Positions 60,705-64,000 of a stretch of DNA of 64,000 bases are shown here, in pieces. The notes below the pieces were generated by a model. That model was not told the DNA's origin. It was given only the letters and a program-made list of their open reading frames with translations, and ran no database searches. The position numbers and the translations under genes are program-made. The DNA comes from Glandiceps talaboti (Eukaryota; Hemichordata; Enteropneusta; Spengelidae): contig NC_135549.1 in NCBI RefSeq assembly GCF_964340395.1, forward strand, positions 15,272,342 to 15,336,341, in the 5' to 3' direction. Each line of letters starts with the position of its first letter. Positions within the stretch are counted from its first letter, which is position 1.

Positions 60705-60762
60705 ATATATAAGAGGAGCTCAGTCTCTTCGAAATATTTGGGTTAGAATTGTATGGTTCATG

Positions 60763-60766
<4 letters not shown>
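60705..60766 (+). repeat. (TA)n-anchored dispersed repeat, copy 2
   Basis: Contains gaaatatttgggttagaat, then tatggttcatgaaattata running into (TA)n. It matches the minus strand at 6168-6245 in the same order, and sits between two (TA)n tracts. Confidence 0.65.

Positions 60767-60824
<58 letters not shown>
60767..60824. repeat. (TA)n microsatellite
   Basis: About 29 units. Confidence 0.96.
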
Positions 60825-60826
<2 letters not shown>

Positions 60827-61845
60827 GTTTATATGTATATACATACATATAATATTCTATTAAATATGCAGACTTAATCAAACCTACATATATTGAATAT
60901 GAAAATTATATCATTTGTTGCTTCCATCATAGCCAGTATAAACCCTGCGGAGTACTTGTACGTAAAGTGACATTGCGAATTGTACTGAATACGTAACGAA
61001 CTAATTATGAAAATAATCAACCTTTGAAATTGATAGTATTGCTTAATATTGTGTAAGGTGTGAATTATTAGTTCTGTCTACACCTCTGTATAAAAGAACG
61101 AAAAGGAGAGATATGATCAACTAACTTGGTGCTGTCTTTACTGCTTTACAAAAGAGAAAAAATGAACCCCATTCGCCACATGTCATGGATTTGCTTTAAA
61201 GTTGTTGCACTGCACCAAAAGTGATAACCACGTCATGTTATTTCTACATTCAATTTCATCAGTAAACTGAATAAATCACTAGAGAGATCACATTAATAAT
61301 GGAATTATGCCATCGGTAGTAAATCAAGAGTCAAAGTGCTGAAAACTATAAAAAAAAAACCTAAGGGGTAAGTAAGGCAAATAGATAATCTTCCGTCGGA
61401 ATAAATAATGCATATTTTCATGACAAATAAATCTTCCACCAAACTATGAATAATGCAATATTCGAACTGGTTGTTTACTATCGCTAAGGCCAAATGTAAT
61501 GGAAATCAGTGTACAAGTGTTATATGTAACACGTTCATTTAACAATACGATGTAACTAAAGCTTTTTGGACTAGATACATAAAAGTATTGGTGGGTTAAA
61601 TAACTACTGTAGCATTATACCCATGGGCAATCAGAATACAAATTTTTGTCTTTATTAGGACGACAATATATTTCAAGTAATTTTATATTATAGAAAAAAC
61701 ATCTTAATAATGTAACCAAAAAACTAACTGGTATGTTTAAACATTATACGTTGAAGTTAAATCAACAACCAACAGGCCCTTACATATGTATGGTTGAAAT
61801 AAGGGTAACTGGTTCTTTAGAGTGTTTGAATATATTGTCGGTCTG

Positions 61846-61850
<5 letters not shown>
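60825..61850. other. Intergenic, nothing recognised
   Basis: AT-rich; no supported feature. Confidence 0.45.
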
Positions 61851-61876
<26 letters not shown>

Positions 61877-61895
61877 TGTATGTATGTATGTATGC
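61851..61895. repeat. (GTAT)n microsatellite
   Basis: About 11 units. Confidence 0.95.
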
Positions 61896-63879
<1,984 letters not shown>

Positions 63880-63998
63880 AATCAACTTATAACATATAGT
63901 CTAAGACATGCATGAGAAGAGATGACATAATATCATCAAGTGGTGTATATAGTGAAAAGTCTAGGCCCCAACACTGAACCTTGCGACACACCCAAATA
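63880..63998 (-). pseudogene. Non-LTR retrotransposon reverse-transcriptase fossil, running off the window
   Basis: From the right edge on the minus strand the sequence translates as GVSQGSVLGPRLFTIYT. This is the RT motif (QGSVLGPLLF) just before the catalytic YADD box of Jockey/CR1-type LINEs. A frameshift follows at about 63943, and the expected YADD region is degenerate with stop codons. The element should continue beyond the right end of the window. Confidence 0.75.
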
Positions 63999-64000
63999 TA

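Overview
This is animal (metazoan) nuclear DNA, most likely from a marine invertebrate. The evidence is an AT-rich, gene-poor sequence, single-exon class A neuropeptide-type GPCR genes, decayed non-LTR retrotransposon pieces, and very long di-, tri- and tetranucleotide microsatellites. The phylum cannot be fixed from the sequence; hemichordate, brachiopod, mollusc and amphioxus are all plausible.

Only three convincing protein-coding genes are present. They are paralogous, intronless, rhodopsin-like receptors at 1078-2196 (-), 14333-15466 (+) and 35558-36652 (+). All three share an upstream block with a TGCGCAAGTC-like motif, an unusual TM6 (CLFP instead of CWxP) and long identical stretches that suggest recent duplication or gene conversion. 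The first has lost the Arg of the (D/E)RY motif (EHY), and the first and third have lost the Tyr of NPxxY.

The most interesting non-coding content is at 12.1-12.7 kb and 30.45-31.35 kb. Both are composite palindromes embedded in (TA)n tracts, and their arms carry the catalytic core of type I hammerhead self-cleaving ribozymes (CUGAUGA, stem II, GAAA, very short stem III, GUU). Eight cores are visible, in two sequence subfamilies, on both strands. By established knowledge this points to Penelope-like-element terminal repeats or metazoan retrozymes, which carry such ribozymes and are known near AT microsatellites. The foldback arrangement is the part worth study.

The rest is repeat-derived or featureless. 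From 42.4 to 43.2 kb is a satellite of about 147 bp period, related in opposite orientation to 18.9-19.4 kb. From 43.5 to 51.6 kb is an old tandem duplication (copies of 3.6 and 4.4 kb) with a LINE reverse-transcriptase fragment at the junction. A TIR element lies at 19.88-20.54 kb. A three-copy palindromic element lies at 16.6, 45.1 and 48.8 kb. A 278-bp tandem duplication lies at 60.07-60.62 kb. A broken zf-RVT-type retroelement 3' end lies at 33.85-34.52 kb, and a LINE RT fossil runs off the right edge. No tRNA, rRNA or CRISPR was recognised.
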